Shown in pieces: positions 7,189 through 15,616 of a DNA stretch of 16,337 nt. Source of the DNA: an uncultured Clostridia bacterium. Its GTDB lineage: Bacteria > Bacillota > Clostridia > Oscillospirales > Ruminococcaceae. Below the pieces are notes generated by a model that saw only the letters and a list, made by a program, of their open reading frames with translations, was not told the origin of the DNA and did not search any database. Position 1 is the first letter of the stretch. Every line of letters starts with the position of its first letter. Location: assembly GCA_947631585.1 (NCBI GenBank), contig CANRLY010000016.1, forward strand, positions 1 to 16,337. The letters are read 5' to 3'. The translations under genes and the position numbers were made by a program.

Positions 7189-10100
7189 TTAGCCCTGTTT
7201 TGCGGTCTTTTTGCGCATTAACACCAAAGCCGCCGCACCCATCAGCATAAGCACGCTGCCAGCCAGAACATAATGCCATCTGCCCATGCCGCCGTTGTTG
7301 GGCAGTTCGTGTATTTTGCCGTTTACAAACAGGTATTCAGGCTTATCGTTGCTGCCATCGACCTTGCCGCTGACCTTTGGTTGGTCTTTATCCATGTACA
7401 GATTCTTTCCGCCGTCCAGCTTATCCATAATACGCAGAAGCATATAGCCGTCCGCCGTGGTCGTTTCTTCCACCTCATAGGTAACATATGGCGGAATGTC
7501 GTTAAATACAGCCGTCTGTCCATGCTGAAGCCGGAACGTTTTTGTAACGCTGCCAGCCGCCGGTATTACTATATCGCTGGAAGTTCCGGCGATATCAGCT
7601 TTGATGATGCGTTCGGCTTCGGTATAAGTCTTGGAACTGTCGAGGGTGAATTTCACCGTGAAATCAAACGGCGTTGTGTCATTGTTGCTGCTGACCACCT
7701 GCTTTTTGACCGTCAGTTTGCTAAGGGTAACGTTCTCAAAAGGTACGGTTGCGGTGGGAACAGTTACCGCTCCTACTTCTGCGGCTGTGACTTCTTGGTT
7801 TGCGCCATTCACCTCGAATGACGCTGTAACATTCAGCTTGCCGGTGGGAACTTTGTCAGCGTCAAGCACACGGCTTGCGTTTATAGTTATCACAAAATCA
7901 TTTTCCCCACGCAGCCGCATGGACTTATCCGCAAGGTCGGAAGTGTCCTCGGAAACTGTCAGGGTATAGCTTTCGCTGTTCTTATCTTCCGGCAAGCTGT
8001 TGACCTTTACATTGCCCAGCAGCTTTGTAATAACGTCTGCGGGGTCGGTTCCATCGGCGTAACTTATCGTTGCGGTGTAGCTGTCGCCGTCGAGAGTCAA
8101 CTCAGACGGAAGTTCAAGTCTGCCTGCATCGATCGCTTCCTGCGCATCATCATCGGGAGTTACAGTGAATGTAAAGCTGTCGCCCTCGTTCCAGTCTCTG
8201 CCGAAAATGGTCTTTTTGATTTCAAGCTGGAATTGGCTTGCGGTGTCGGTGTAAAGATTTATAAATTCCAAAGGCGAATTTTCGTCATAACCATCTTTAA
8301 ATTCAGTTGAAAGTTTACCGTTATTAAGGTCGGTAACAACTACTGTTATGGTTTGTTCATTGGCTGGTGTGACGCTATCGCCGCCTGTATGCGAAGTCTC
8401 CGCTATCTTGAATGTATACGTTCCCGGCTTTTTAAACTTCACTGCGCCGAATATTTTGCTGTGCGAAGTGTCCTTGCCGGTCACGTTGACCGTGTTATCG
8501 GCTGGCATTTCCACATAATCGGAAATATTAGTCATATCCGGGCATTTATCGCAGCTTTCACAGGTGAGCTCAAATGTAAAGCTGTCGTTATCTGCCCACG
8601 GTCTGCCGAAAAGCGTCTTTATCAGGCTGGGCGCCCATGAACAGCTTGCGCTGTAGGTGTTGGTTATCTTCATCTCATGGTCGCTGCCCGAATCGTGCGT
8701 TTCCGTCTTTTTGATAAGAAGTTTGTAATTTGACGGAGTGCCTGAAGTTCTGTTGTATACACGCAAATTTCCAAGATTGTCAACATACCACCATGATATG
8801 CCGTCAGTTGTGTCAGACGGATCCCAACCAGCAGTTTCTTCAACGACCTGCTGTCTTGTTGAACAGGTCGCCTGAGGAGTGGCGGTCATATCGTTTTTAT
8901 AAAGGTAGAAGTCCATCTCGTCAATAACGCCGTCTTCTTCCTCTTCTTCTGATGTACCAGGGCTAAGTGTTCCGGTCTCAATGTTATTAAGAACTATTTT
9001 AAGATAGTAAACGCTATCGTCATAATTGATACCATCTTTTGGGTTTTCGGCAGGGATATCCTCGCTTATCTTCAGGACATATTCCACCGGCATGGTCTTG
9101 GGCAAATACTGACCTTCGCCACTGCCTATTTTATCCTTAGGAGGAGAAGTCTCGTCCGGGTCAGTGGACGTCCATTCATTTCCATCTTTAGCAACATATT
9201 TTACCGGAAATTCTATGTTTTGGAATGTAAATGAAGTAAATGAGATCGTTTTCGCTGTATCTTTAGTGAACGTATGCGACCAGCCGCTGCCATCAGATGT
9301 TTTATCAGCGGCGAGACCGTTAATAACGAGGTTTCCGTTTTTGATGGCTTCCTGAGTCGCAGCATCGTTTCCGACTATATTCACGGTGAATTTATCCGAT
9401 CCAAGCCATTCATCGCCTTCTCTGCCGGTGAAGCTCTTGGAAATGCTGTAACTGGTGGTCTGCCTTGCCTCAGCAGGGGTGTAAACGTTTGTGAACAGCG
9501 GGCTGCTTCCGGCAAAGGTTATCTCATCGCCCGGAGTAGACGGCGTGTCGTCATATGTGACGTTTGCAACTTCGGCTTCCAGGTGGGAATGTTCAAAGTC
9601 CAGCGTTCCTGTATAGTCAGCATTTTTCACACGCTTTACGACAATGCTTATCGTATAAGCACGATCGGTATATGTAAGGGTAGAATCGTCCGCAGCAGCA
9701 GGTCCATTCTCTTTTATAGTAAAGGTGTAAGTTCCTGCCATCGGGAATTTTGCGCCGCAGAACGTCGCCTCCGGGTAAGAAGTGTCTCCTTCATTTTCCT
9801 TTGTTCCTGGAACAAGCAGACCCTCGCTCACCTTTTCATCTGTACTGGTTATTGTGTAACCATCAGTAGAGCCTTCTCTTTTAGATGTGTAGGTGTAATA
9901 ATCGTTGCTATTACTTATTTTGGTAGTTTTTGTAAGTCCATCTATAAATGCCTTTAGTTCATCTTTGAGCTGGTCGTCAGTCTTTTTATATTCACCACTG
10001 CCATCGGCATTGAACAGATCATGTTCCGTGCTGTCAATGACAAAGCCGGTCTGCTCCAGCGCTGAATCGTTAAACGACGGCGTTATCGTGAAAGTAAATT

Positions 10101-13100
10101 CATCGTCCGACTGCCATGCTCTGCCCCTGATCTGTTTTCTGATAGTAAAATTAGTATCCGCCAGGGCGTTACCAATTTTGGGGTTGGCGTAATTATCAGT
10201 ATCAAATCTAGATGTCAGGCTCTGATACTCGTCAGGTATCGGATCTGTATAGTCCTTGGGAACTACCTGATAATACTCGTTGAGCTTTCGGTAACCGTTA
10301 GGGGCATACATCTCACGCACGGTGTAGGTTTTACTGGGGTCAAGGTTCGGGAACGCAACACGGCCGTTGCTCCTGGTAGTTGCGCTTCCCCTCTGCAAGG
10401 ACCTTAATTTCGCCTTATCCCCCTCATCTGAGGACTCGACCAGAGCTTTTATTGTTGCAATATCTCCCTCGTACACACGGAAAGTTGCGCCCTGGAGAGC
10501 GTTTGCTTCATCTTCGGTGTCATGGTACTTGAATATTTCGATCGTGCCATGCTCTGCGGAGTTGGTTATGGTGATATCCGTGCTGGAGGCGGCAACGTTC
10601 CTGTCAAGCACCGCCCGATAAGGGGCTTTTTCCTCGTCAATGGATATCCAGCCCGTGATAGCTCCCATATCTTTGCCGTTTACCAGACCGTCTTTGTTCA
10701 GGTCGGGCAGGCTGCTCACGCTGCAATTATCAGGCACCGGGTCAGAGGCGAATATTGTTTTGAGTTCCACATAAGAGGAATCACCGATAAAGCTCTCATA
10801 ATCGCCGGCATTTCTGGAATACTCATGCTTATATATCTTACCATCATAAATATAGTATTCTGCCGAAACGTAATAATTATCTACTTCCTTGTTCTGCTGC
10901 CTTGCCGGAAGATACTGGTCCTCATGCTGCCAGGCTGTTATCTGAGACAGCGTCCAGTAATCGTAAATGTATTCGTTACTGTCATTTTTAAGATCATACT
11001 TTATCTCATAAACCACCGCATTAGGCTGTTTTGACTCAGTAGAGACGTTATTCTCCCAGACTTTTTTTGCGCTCAGGTCTTTGTCCATCAGGGTATAGTT
11101 ATACCCTACATCGACTGCGCAGACAGTGCGGTTGTCATCAGGCTTTGCCGTTGTACCGTCATAGCCAAATTTAGTCGGGTCAACGCCGTTAGTGCCGCCA
11201 ACTTTTATAAGCTGTATTTCCGTACCTGTGTAATTCTTGTTAAAGCTCTTGGTTGAGTAGTAACCGTATCTTACTGAGTTTGATGACAGCGCATCAGCCG
11301 TTATTCCGCCGCTTGTCAGCCGATAACTATCGCCGGGGCTTACCACCTGATAGAGATACTCGGTTCCGTCTTTGGGGTCATACTCAAGACCTGTAAAATC
11401 ATATACGCCATCGCCGGTAGTCAGACCTGTGCTGACTAGTTCAAATCTATTAGTTGCTGATGCAAAATTCGATGAATCGAGCTTTGTTATAGTCTTTTTA
11501 GCAGCATCATAATTTACATACGTCTTTTCGGAATTGTAGTTGTTATCTGAACTTTTCTTATAGAGATACAGCGTTACGTCTTTCAGCGGATAATCGCCGG
11601 CGGTAGACATCTCGTCATATTTTCCGTTATTAGACGCATCGAAGAACACACGGCCTGTCAGATCAAAATAATTCTCGCTTGGGTGCTCGGCTATTTGAAT
11701 CGAAGTGATTTCCGAGGAGGTTGTTTCAGGCTTAGACGGAATAAACGTCCAGAAATTGGAAATTGCGTAGTCGGTCGTGGTGGTCGTGGTATTATTACCG
11801 CTTTTCGTCTTTCCAACCGGATATTTTTCCGAATCAAGATATTTGATCATATCAGCCTGCTCAGTGCCGGTTCTCAGTGAGCCGTCAGGGTTAAAATACT
11901 CCAGCACATTTGTGGTATGGCTATGGTCGCCTACTCTGATCTTATTGGTAGTTACATAAGCATTGCAGGCATTTCTGACAGCATATTCACCGCCACCATT
12001 GGAATCCATGTTTTTATACTTATAATATTTTCCGCCAAATCCATCTTCTATATTAAATCCACCCGCTTCCACTGGCTTATCTACTTGGCTTTCTGAACAA
12101 CCATTAGATGAGACCTGTTCGCCATAATATATCGCCGAATCATCATAATATATCAAATTTTTGGTAGCTTCATAGATCGTGTCCGGCTTGTCAAGCCAAT
12201 TTCCCTGTTTGTCATAAATATGGCTCAATCTGGTAAAGGTTATTCCATTTGTAGCATACTCCATGTCAAAGATAGGGAAATGTATCTCGCCTGCCTTAGT
12301 GGTAAGGGTAAAGGTAAAATCATTGATATCATATTCGTCAGCCGGAATTATTACTCCGTTTCCGTCTCTGCCGTTCCATCGGAAGTAGTTGGTCGAGTGC
12401 GGAGTTACCGAGTTGGATATCTCCACCGGCGCATAGCTTTTACCAGTTTTGGCTGTAAATTCAAGCCTGAGAGTGGCGGTAGTTGCTTCTTCAACGTCAA
12501 AGGCAAAATATCCTCCCTCGCCCTCATAAGCGCCGGTAACAATATTGCCGTCATCGTCTACTATTTCGCTTACAAACCTGAGATTTGTGGCAGGGTCGGG
12601 CTGGACCGCCTTTTCATAAAGCTGACCCTCCAACTGGTCGTCCGGGTACTCCAGAAAGATATAATAACTTTTCAGCAGATCGGTATCTTTTGTGCCGGGG
12701 TACTTGAACGCAACGCCCATTCTTTTAAAGTCATTAGAATTAGAAATATCCTTGACCGACTTATATATTATTTCTCCGCTGCTGGGGTCGGAATCATAAA
12801 CGCCCTTATTATTTGAGAAGAAATTGTAAGTATATGGAGAACAGCCGTTAAACTTCATTCTGTAGATATAACTGTCGGTAGTAAGAACGTAGTATGTATC
12901 TTTAACTCCTCCGCCTACATCGCCCATTTGCAGTGAGAGAAAATCAGCATATGTTCTTCCATGCTGTTTTACATTATCTTCATCAAAAACTGTCAGGTCG
13001 ATAGCGGCTATCAATCCGCCTGAATCGCTCGCACCATTCACCGGCCACTGTGCGCTTCTTAAGCCCAATGTTGGAGTACCTACCATATTGTAGGAATGAA

Positions 13101-13761
13101 ACTCAAAGGTATAAACGCCGGTCTCCTGAACTTTGTATGTATAAGGAACATATTCGTCGCCATCATATGTACCTCCGGCAGGGCTGCTCATTTTTACAGC
13201 TGCAAATTCAGCATTCGGGCTTTTTATGTAACCTGCTCCATCAGTAATGTCAATAGCCATATTCACGCCGTATGGGTCGGTCATTACTACATCGACAGAG
13301 CCTTTGTCCGCATAGGTAGGTGAATTTGCCAATTTGTTATCAATAGTCATTCCGGAATTATTTACACTTGAGCCTACGCAAATAGTATCTCCCTCAAATG
13401 CAAACACATGGAAAATCGTCCTCTTATAAATGCCGCCGAAGCTGGCATAAGTTCCATTTCTTCCATCGGCTGCACTATTTGCTGCGCAGGTATAATACGG
13501 TCTTGCTGCGCCCCAATAGGTAGTATCGCCAGTTTCGGGTTTGCCGTCGCCATCTGGATCCCACAGATGTTCAAGGGTCTCGTCTTTATATTCGTCTGCC
13601 GGCGGCATTTCGCCCGGATCTGCAGCAGCTGCGTTGGCATCGGCAAAATTATCCAGCATTTCAGGCAGGCCAGTTCCGGCAATAACGGAAAAGACCATCA
13701 AAAGACCTATCACCGCCGCAAACAGCCTTTGCGCCGCTGTATAAGAACGGTATTTTTTCAT
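7189..13761 (-). CDS. Giant cell-wall-anchored pilin/adhesin-like surface protein
   Basis: A 2190-residue exported protein. A signal peptide occupies about residues 1-46. Residues 50-690 have no family I recognise, except a FlgD-like turn WNGRDGNG near 462. An SdrD-B-like domain spans about 700-890 (DASNNGKYD at 708-716). A CnaB-like domain follows (K900, E968, N1067) with a dockerin-type loop at 1020-1031, then a SpaA-like domain (K1078, E1150, N1198). Four Spy0128/FctA-like domains have Lys/Glu/Asn at 1209/1351/1425, 1442/1567/1701, 1715/1788/1835 and 1850/1938/2010. A last domain covers about 2015-2150. LPNNGG (2153-2158), a membrane helix and a RKK tail form a sorting signal. Intramolecular Lys-Asn bonds are expected from the family; I infer a covalently strengthened adhesin or pilus component. 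GGGGGT lies seven bases before the ATG. No sortase is in the window. Confidence 0.92.
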   Translation of the reverse strand: MKKYRSYTAAQRLFAAVIGLLMVFSVIAGTGLPEMLDNFADANAAAADPGEMPPADEYKDETLEHLWDPDGDGKPETGDTTYWGAARPYYTCAANSAADGRNGTYASFGGIYKRTIFHVFAFEGDTICVGSSVNNSGMTIDNKLANSPTYADKGSVDVVMTDPYGVNMAIDITDGAGYIKSPNAEFAAVKMSSPAGGTYDGDEYVPYTYKVQETGVYTFEFHSYNMVGTPTLGLRSAQWPVNGASDSGGLIAAIDLTVFDEDNVKQHGRTYADFLSLQMGDVGGGVKDTYYVLTTDSYIYRMKFNGCSPYTYNFFSNNKGVYDSDPSSGEIIYKSVKDISNSNDFKRMGVAFKYPGTKDTDLLKSYYIFLEYPDDQLEGQLYEKAVQPDPATNLRFVSEIVDDDGNIVTGAYEGEGGYFAFDVEEATTATLRLEFTAKTGKSYAPVEISNSVTPHSTNYFRWNGRDGNGVIIPADEYDINDFTFTLTTKAGEIHFPIFDMEYATNGITFTRLSHIYDKQGNWLDKPDTIYEATKNLIYYDDSAIYYGEQVSSNGCSESQVDKPVEAGGFNIEDGFGGKYYKYKNMDSNGGGEYAVRNACNAYVTTNKIRVGDHSHTTNVLEYFNPDGSLRTGTEQADMIKYLDSEKYPVGKTKSGNNTTTTTTDYAISNFWTFIPSKPETTSSEITSIQIAEHPSENYFDLTGRVFFDASNNGKYDEMSTAGDYPLKDVTLYLYKKSSDNNYNSEKTYVNYDAAKKTITKLDSSNFASATNRFELVSTGLTTGDGVYDFTGLEYDPKDGTEYLYQVVSPGDSYRLTSGGITADALSSNSVRYGYYSTKSFNKNYTGTEIQLIKVGGTNGVDPTKFGYDGTTAKPDDNRTVCAVDVGYNYTLMDKDLSAKKVWENNVSTESKQPNAVVYEIKYDLKNDSNEYIYDYWTLSQITAWQHEDQYLPARQQNKEVDNYYVSAEYYIYDGKIYKHEYSRNAGDYESFIGDSSYVELKTIFASDPVPDNCSVSSLPDLNKDGLVNGKDMGAITGWISIDEEKAPYRAVLDRNVAASSTDITITNSAEHGTIEIFKYHDTEDEANALQGATFRVYEGDIATIKALVESSDEGDKAKLRSLQRGSATTRSNGRVAFPNLDPSKTYTVREMYAPNGYRKLNEYYQVVPKDYTDPIPDEYQSLTSRFDTDNYANPKIGNALADTNFTIRKQIRGRAWQSDDEFTFTITPSFNDSALEQTGFVIDSTEHDLFNADGSGEYKKTDDQLKDELKAFIDGLTKTTKISNSNDYYTYTSKREGSTDGYTITSTDEKVSEGLLVPGTKENEGDTSYPEATFCGAKFPMAGTYTFTIKENGPAAADDSTLTYTDRAYTISIVVKRVKNADYTGTLDFEHSHLEAEVANVTYDDTPSTPGDEITFAGSSPLFTNVYTPAEARQTTSYSISKSFTGREGDEWLGSDKFTVNIVGNDAATQEAIKNGNLVINGLAADKTSDGSGWSHTFTKDTAKTISFTSFTFQNIEFPVKYVAKDGNEWTSTDPDETSPPKDKIGSGEGQYLPKTMPVEYVLKISEDIPAENPKDGINYDDSVYYLKIVLNNIETGTLSPGTSEEEEEDGVIDEMDFYLYKNDMTATPQATCSTRQQVVEETAGWDPSDTTDGISWWYVDNLGNLRVYNRTSGTPSNYKLLIKKTETHDSGSDHEMKITNTYSASCSWAPSLIKTLFGRPWADNDSFTFELTCESCDKCPDMTNISDYVEMPADNTVNVTGKDTSHSKIFGAVKFKKPGTYTFKIAETSHTGGDSVTPANEQTITVVVTDLNNGKLSTEFKDGYDENSPLEFINLYTDTASQFQLEIKKTIFGRDWNEGDSFTFTVTPDDDAQEAIDAGRLELPSELTLDGDSYTATISYADGTDPADVITKLLGNVKVNSLPEDKNSESYTLTVSEDTSDLADKSMRLRGENDFVITINASRVLDADKVPTGKLNVTASFEVNGANQEVTAAEVGAVTVPTATVPFENVTLSKLTVKKQVVSSNNDTTPFDFTVKFTLDSSKTYTEAERIIKADIAGTSSDIVIPAAGSVTKTFRLQHGQTAVFNDIPPYVTYEVEETTTADGYMLLRIMDKLDGGKNLYMDKDQPKVSGKVDGSNDKPEYLFVNGKIHELPNNGGMGRWHYVLAGSVLMLMGAAALVLMRKKTAKQG

Positions 13762-13850
13762 AGCGCTTACCCCCGAAAACTCACGATCATAAGAGAGATC
13801 TATTATACTATTGCCGCTTTGTTGTCATGATGATATTTTTAATCCATTAT

Positions 13851-13879
13851 ATTATATCAAATAGGTAGTATATTGTCAA
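13851..13879 (-). promoter_or_regulatory. Perfect-consensus sigma-A promoter of the surface-protein gene
   Basis: Reading the minus strand, TTGACA (13879-13874) and TATAAT (13856-13851) match the consensus exactly with a 17-base spacer. Transcription would start near 13844, leaving a leader of about 80 bases before the ATG at 13761. I see no known riboswitch in the leader. Confidence 0.85.
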
Positions 13880-14008
13880 CAATAATATCCGAAAAATCAA
13901 AACATTCATTGAAAATTCGTCATGATACACAAAATCATTTAAAAATTTATTTGCAGGATAAATATTTTGACCAGTGTGCGGTCGGAACTGCCAGTATTTC
14001 CCCGGAAA
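13880..14008. other. Non-coding spacer upstream of the surface-protein promoter
   Basis: Part of the 313-base gene-free gap 13762-14074. Besides the promoter and the terminator annotated separately, this AT-rich stretch shows no reading frame with a ribosome site and no RNA gene that I can recognise. It could carry regulator sites for the surface-protein gene. Confidence 0.5.
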
Positions 14009-14046
14009 TTAAAAATGTGACCCGAAGAAAATGTCCGGATCACATT
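14009..14046 (-). terminator. Rho-independent terminator of ABC cassette B
   Basis: On the minus strand a 13-pair stem (14046-14034 with 14026-14014, two G-U pairs) with a seven-base loop is followed by a T-run. It lies 29 bases after the ATPase stop, so cassette B transcription should end before the surface-protein promoter. Confidence 0.85.
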
Positions 14047-14074
14047 GGGTATATTGTTACTGTATTTGCCAAAT

Positions 14075-14725
14075 TTATCTTATTTCTTCCATCACGCCTT
14101 TGTCCATCTCGTGAACGGTATCGCACAGCACGGAGATATCCTCCGCAGAGTGGGAGCAGATAAGTATGGTCTTGCCCTGCTCCTTGTAGCTGAGAAGGTA
14201 CTCCCTCATTTCAGCAACGCCCTCTTTGTCAAGCCCGTTGAAAGGTTCGTCAAGCACCAAGATAGAGGGGTTTTCCATTATCGCCTGGGCAAGTCCCAGC
14301 CTTTGCCTCATGCCCAGAGAATACTTCCTCACATGGCGTTTGAGTTCAGGGTCGAGTCCCACCTGTTCCATGGACTTTTTAACTTCTTCCTTGCCGATCT
14401 TGTTGTTAAGACCTGCTAAGAGTTTAAGGTTCTTATACCCCGAATAGTAGGGTATAAATCCCGGAGTTTCGATGATTATTCCCATATCTTTTGGGAAATC
14501 CACGTCCTTGCCCACTTTTTTTCCATCAACGGTTATTTCGCCGCTGGTAGGTTTTATGAAGCCGCAGATACACTTCATCAGCATGGTCTTTCCGCTTCCG
14601 TTACGGCCGATAAGGCCGTGTATCTTGCCTTTTTCAAAGCTGACGTTTATATTTTTCAGGATATTTGTTTTGCTGAGAGTGAGTTCAAGGTTTTTAACTT
14701 CGATAATATTACTCATTTTACTCAT
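14075..14725 (-). CDS. ABC exporter ATPase, cassette B
   Basis: A complete 216-residue ABC ATPase and the last gene of cassette B. Walker A GRNGSGKT is at 40-47, the signature YSLGMRQ at 135-141, Walker B ILVLDEP at 155-161 with catalytic Glu160, and the H-loop His192. The Q-loop Gln is replaced by Glu86 (IIIETPGF), the E-loop seen in LanF immunity ATPases and BcrA relatives. The protein is short for its group and stops soon after the H-loop, lacking the C-terminal extension of about 80 residues common in BcrA-like proteins. AAGGAG lies eight bases before the ATG, 16 bases after the permease stop. It should energise the two cassette B permeases. Peptide-antibiotic export is the likely role but unproven. 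Its N-terminal DNA is nearly identical to that of cassette A. Confidence 0.95.
   Translation of the reverse strand: MSKMSNIIEVKNLELTLSKTNILKNINVSFEKGKIHGLIGRNGSGKTMLMKCICGFIKPTSGEITVDGKKVGKDVDFPKDMGIIIETPGFIPYYSGYKNLKLLAGLNNKIGKEEVKKSMEQVGLDPELKRHVRKYSLGMRQRLGLAQAIMENPSILVLDEPFNGLDKEGVAEMREYLLSYKEQGKTILICSHSAEDISVLCDTVHEMDKGVMEEIR
14440..14632. repeat. Near-identical direct repeat of positions 1-193
   Basis: Aligned without gaps at a constant offset of 14439, this segment matches 1-193 at 186 of 193 positions, with perfect runs at 1-77 and 120-175. It lies within the two ATPase genes. Outside it, upstream in the operons, similarity falls to ordinary paralogue level. Confidence 0.95.
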
Positions 14726-14741
14726 TCTGATCGTCTCCTTG

Positions 14742-15611
14742 TCAAGTCGTTATTTCAGCCACATTATCGTAATTGAAATCCTCTATGCTGACATAGCAGA
14801 ATGCAATTAGCAGCGCTGTGAACGATATGAGATAGACCACGGAAAATCTCATGGAAACCACCGGCTGTTCAAAGTATCTGGTGAAGTGCAGCCATGTTAT
14901 GGAATTAGCCATTGGCAGCAGCCACATCAGAATAGATCTGATAGAGTAAAATGCCGTTCCCAGGGAGATGACCGCACCGCACAGCACAAAGCCCAGGGTC
15001 TTTCTCTTTATCAGGGAAAAGCCCAGAAGTATTAGTCCAAGTATTATCAGGTAGACAAAGACCAGCAGGAAGCTTTTCACTGCGGCTTCCGACAGCGACA
15101 TCTGGTTATAGAGGTTTGCCTGAAGCAGCGACGAGCCGAAATTACCGCTCTTTTCCGGAAATGTTTTTGCAAACTCGGTGACCGTTCTGCTCCAGCGCAG
15201 GCTGAATGACGCTCTGGCAAGCAAAGGTATCACCGTGCCTGCAAATATCACTGCAAGGAAAGTTGCAGCCATCATTACAAGCTTTATTATCTGTCCGGTG
15301 AGCCAGCTGTACCGCCCTGTTCTCATTATGCTGAACACCGTATTCGTATCTATCTTTGGGAAGTCCGCTATCATGGTCAGAAAAGTTATCGGGAGGATAA
15401 GTATCAGCAAGCTGGAATTTGCCACTGCCACGAACGGTTCAAGTATGCTGAGTTTATCGTTCATCAGTGCGGCGTTCTGCAAAAGCGGCTGTATCGCAAA
15501 TGAATGTATGAATATCACAACTATGAGCAGAATTATCATTCGTGTGCTCAAAAGCCATTTCAGGTATTCGGTCTTTGCGCAGGAGAAACTGTTCTTTATC
15601 TTTAATATCAT
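14742..15611 (-). CDS. ABC-2 type permease, second of cassette B
   Basis: A 289-residue membrane protein, the paralogue of the permease at 289-1161. The two match over their whole length at about 55 percent identity by eye, including SLIADFP-like and ANLYNQMSL-type blocks and the C-terminal FNYDNVAEI. About six hydrophobic segments sit at the same places as in the paralogue. The ATG at 15611 has AGGTGA five bases upstream, and this site is formed by the last codons of the preceding permease gene, five bases away, so the genes are probably translationally coupled. An in-frame GTG at 15620 would add three residues. It forms the export channel together with the partial permease upstream, driven by the ATPase at 14075-14725. 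Substrate unknown. Confidence 0.87.
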   Translation of the reverse strand: MILKIKNSFSCAKTEYLKWLLSTRMIILLIVVIFIHSFAIQPLLQNAALMNDKLSILEPFVAVANSSLLILILPITFLTMIADFPKIDTNTVFSIMRTGRYSWLTGQIIKLVMMAATFLAVIFAGTVIPLLARASFSLRWSRTVTEFAKTFPEKSGNFGSSLLQANLYNQMSLSEAAVKSFLLVFVYLIILGLILLGFSLIKRKTLGFVLCGAVISLGTAFYSIRSILMWLLPMANSITWLHFTRYFEQPVVSMRFSVVYLISFTALLIAFCYVSIEDFNYDNVAEITT

Positions 15612-15616
15612 GCCGC

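Noticed and set aside
9091..9105. LPKTM in the surface protein, resembling a sortase motif
   Set aside because: The fifth residue is Met, not Gly, no membrane segment follows, and the site lies inside an FctA-like domain about 600 residues before the real sorting signal.
9274..9957. Plus-strand open frames opposite the surface-protein gene, longest 227 codons
   Set aside because: The minus-strand gene has continuous domain structure across the region; the plus frames lack start signals and recognisable motifs.
10640..10704. A complete dockerin module
   Set aside because: Only one calcium loop and helix are present; the second repeat needed for a standard dockerin is missing.
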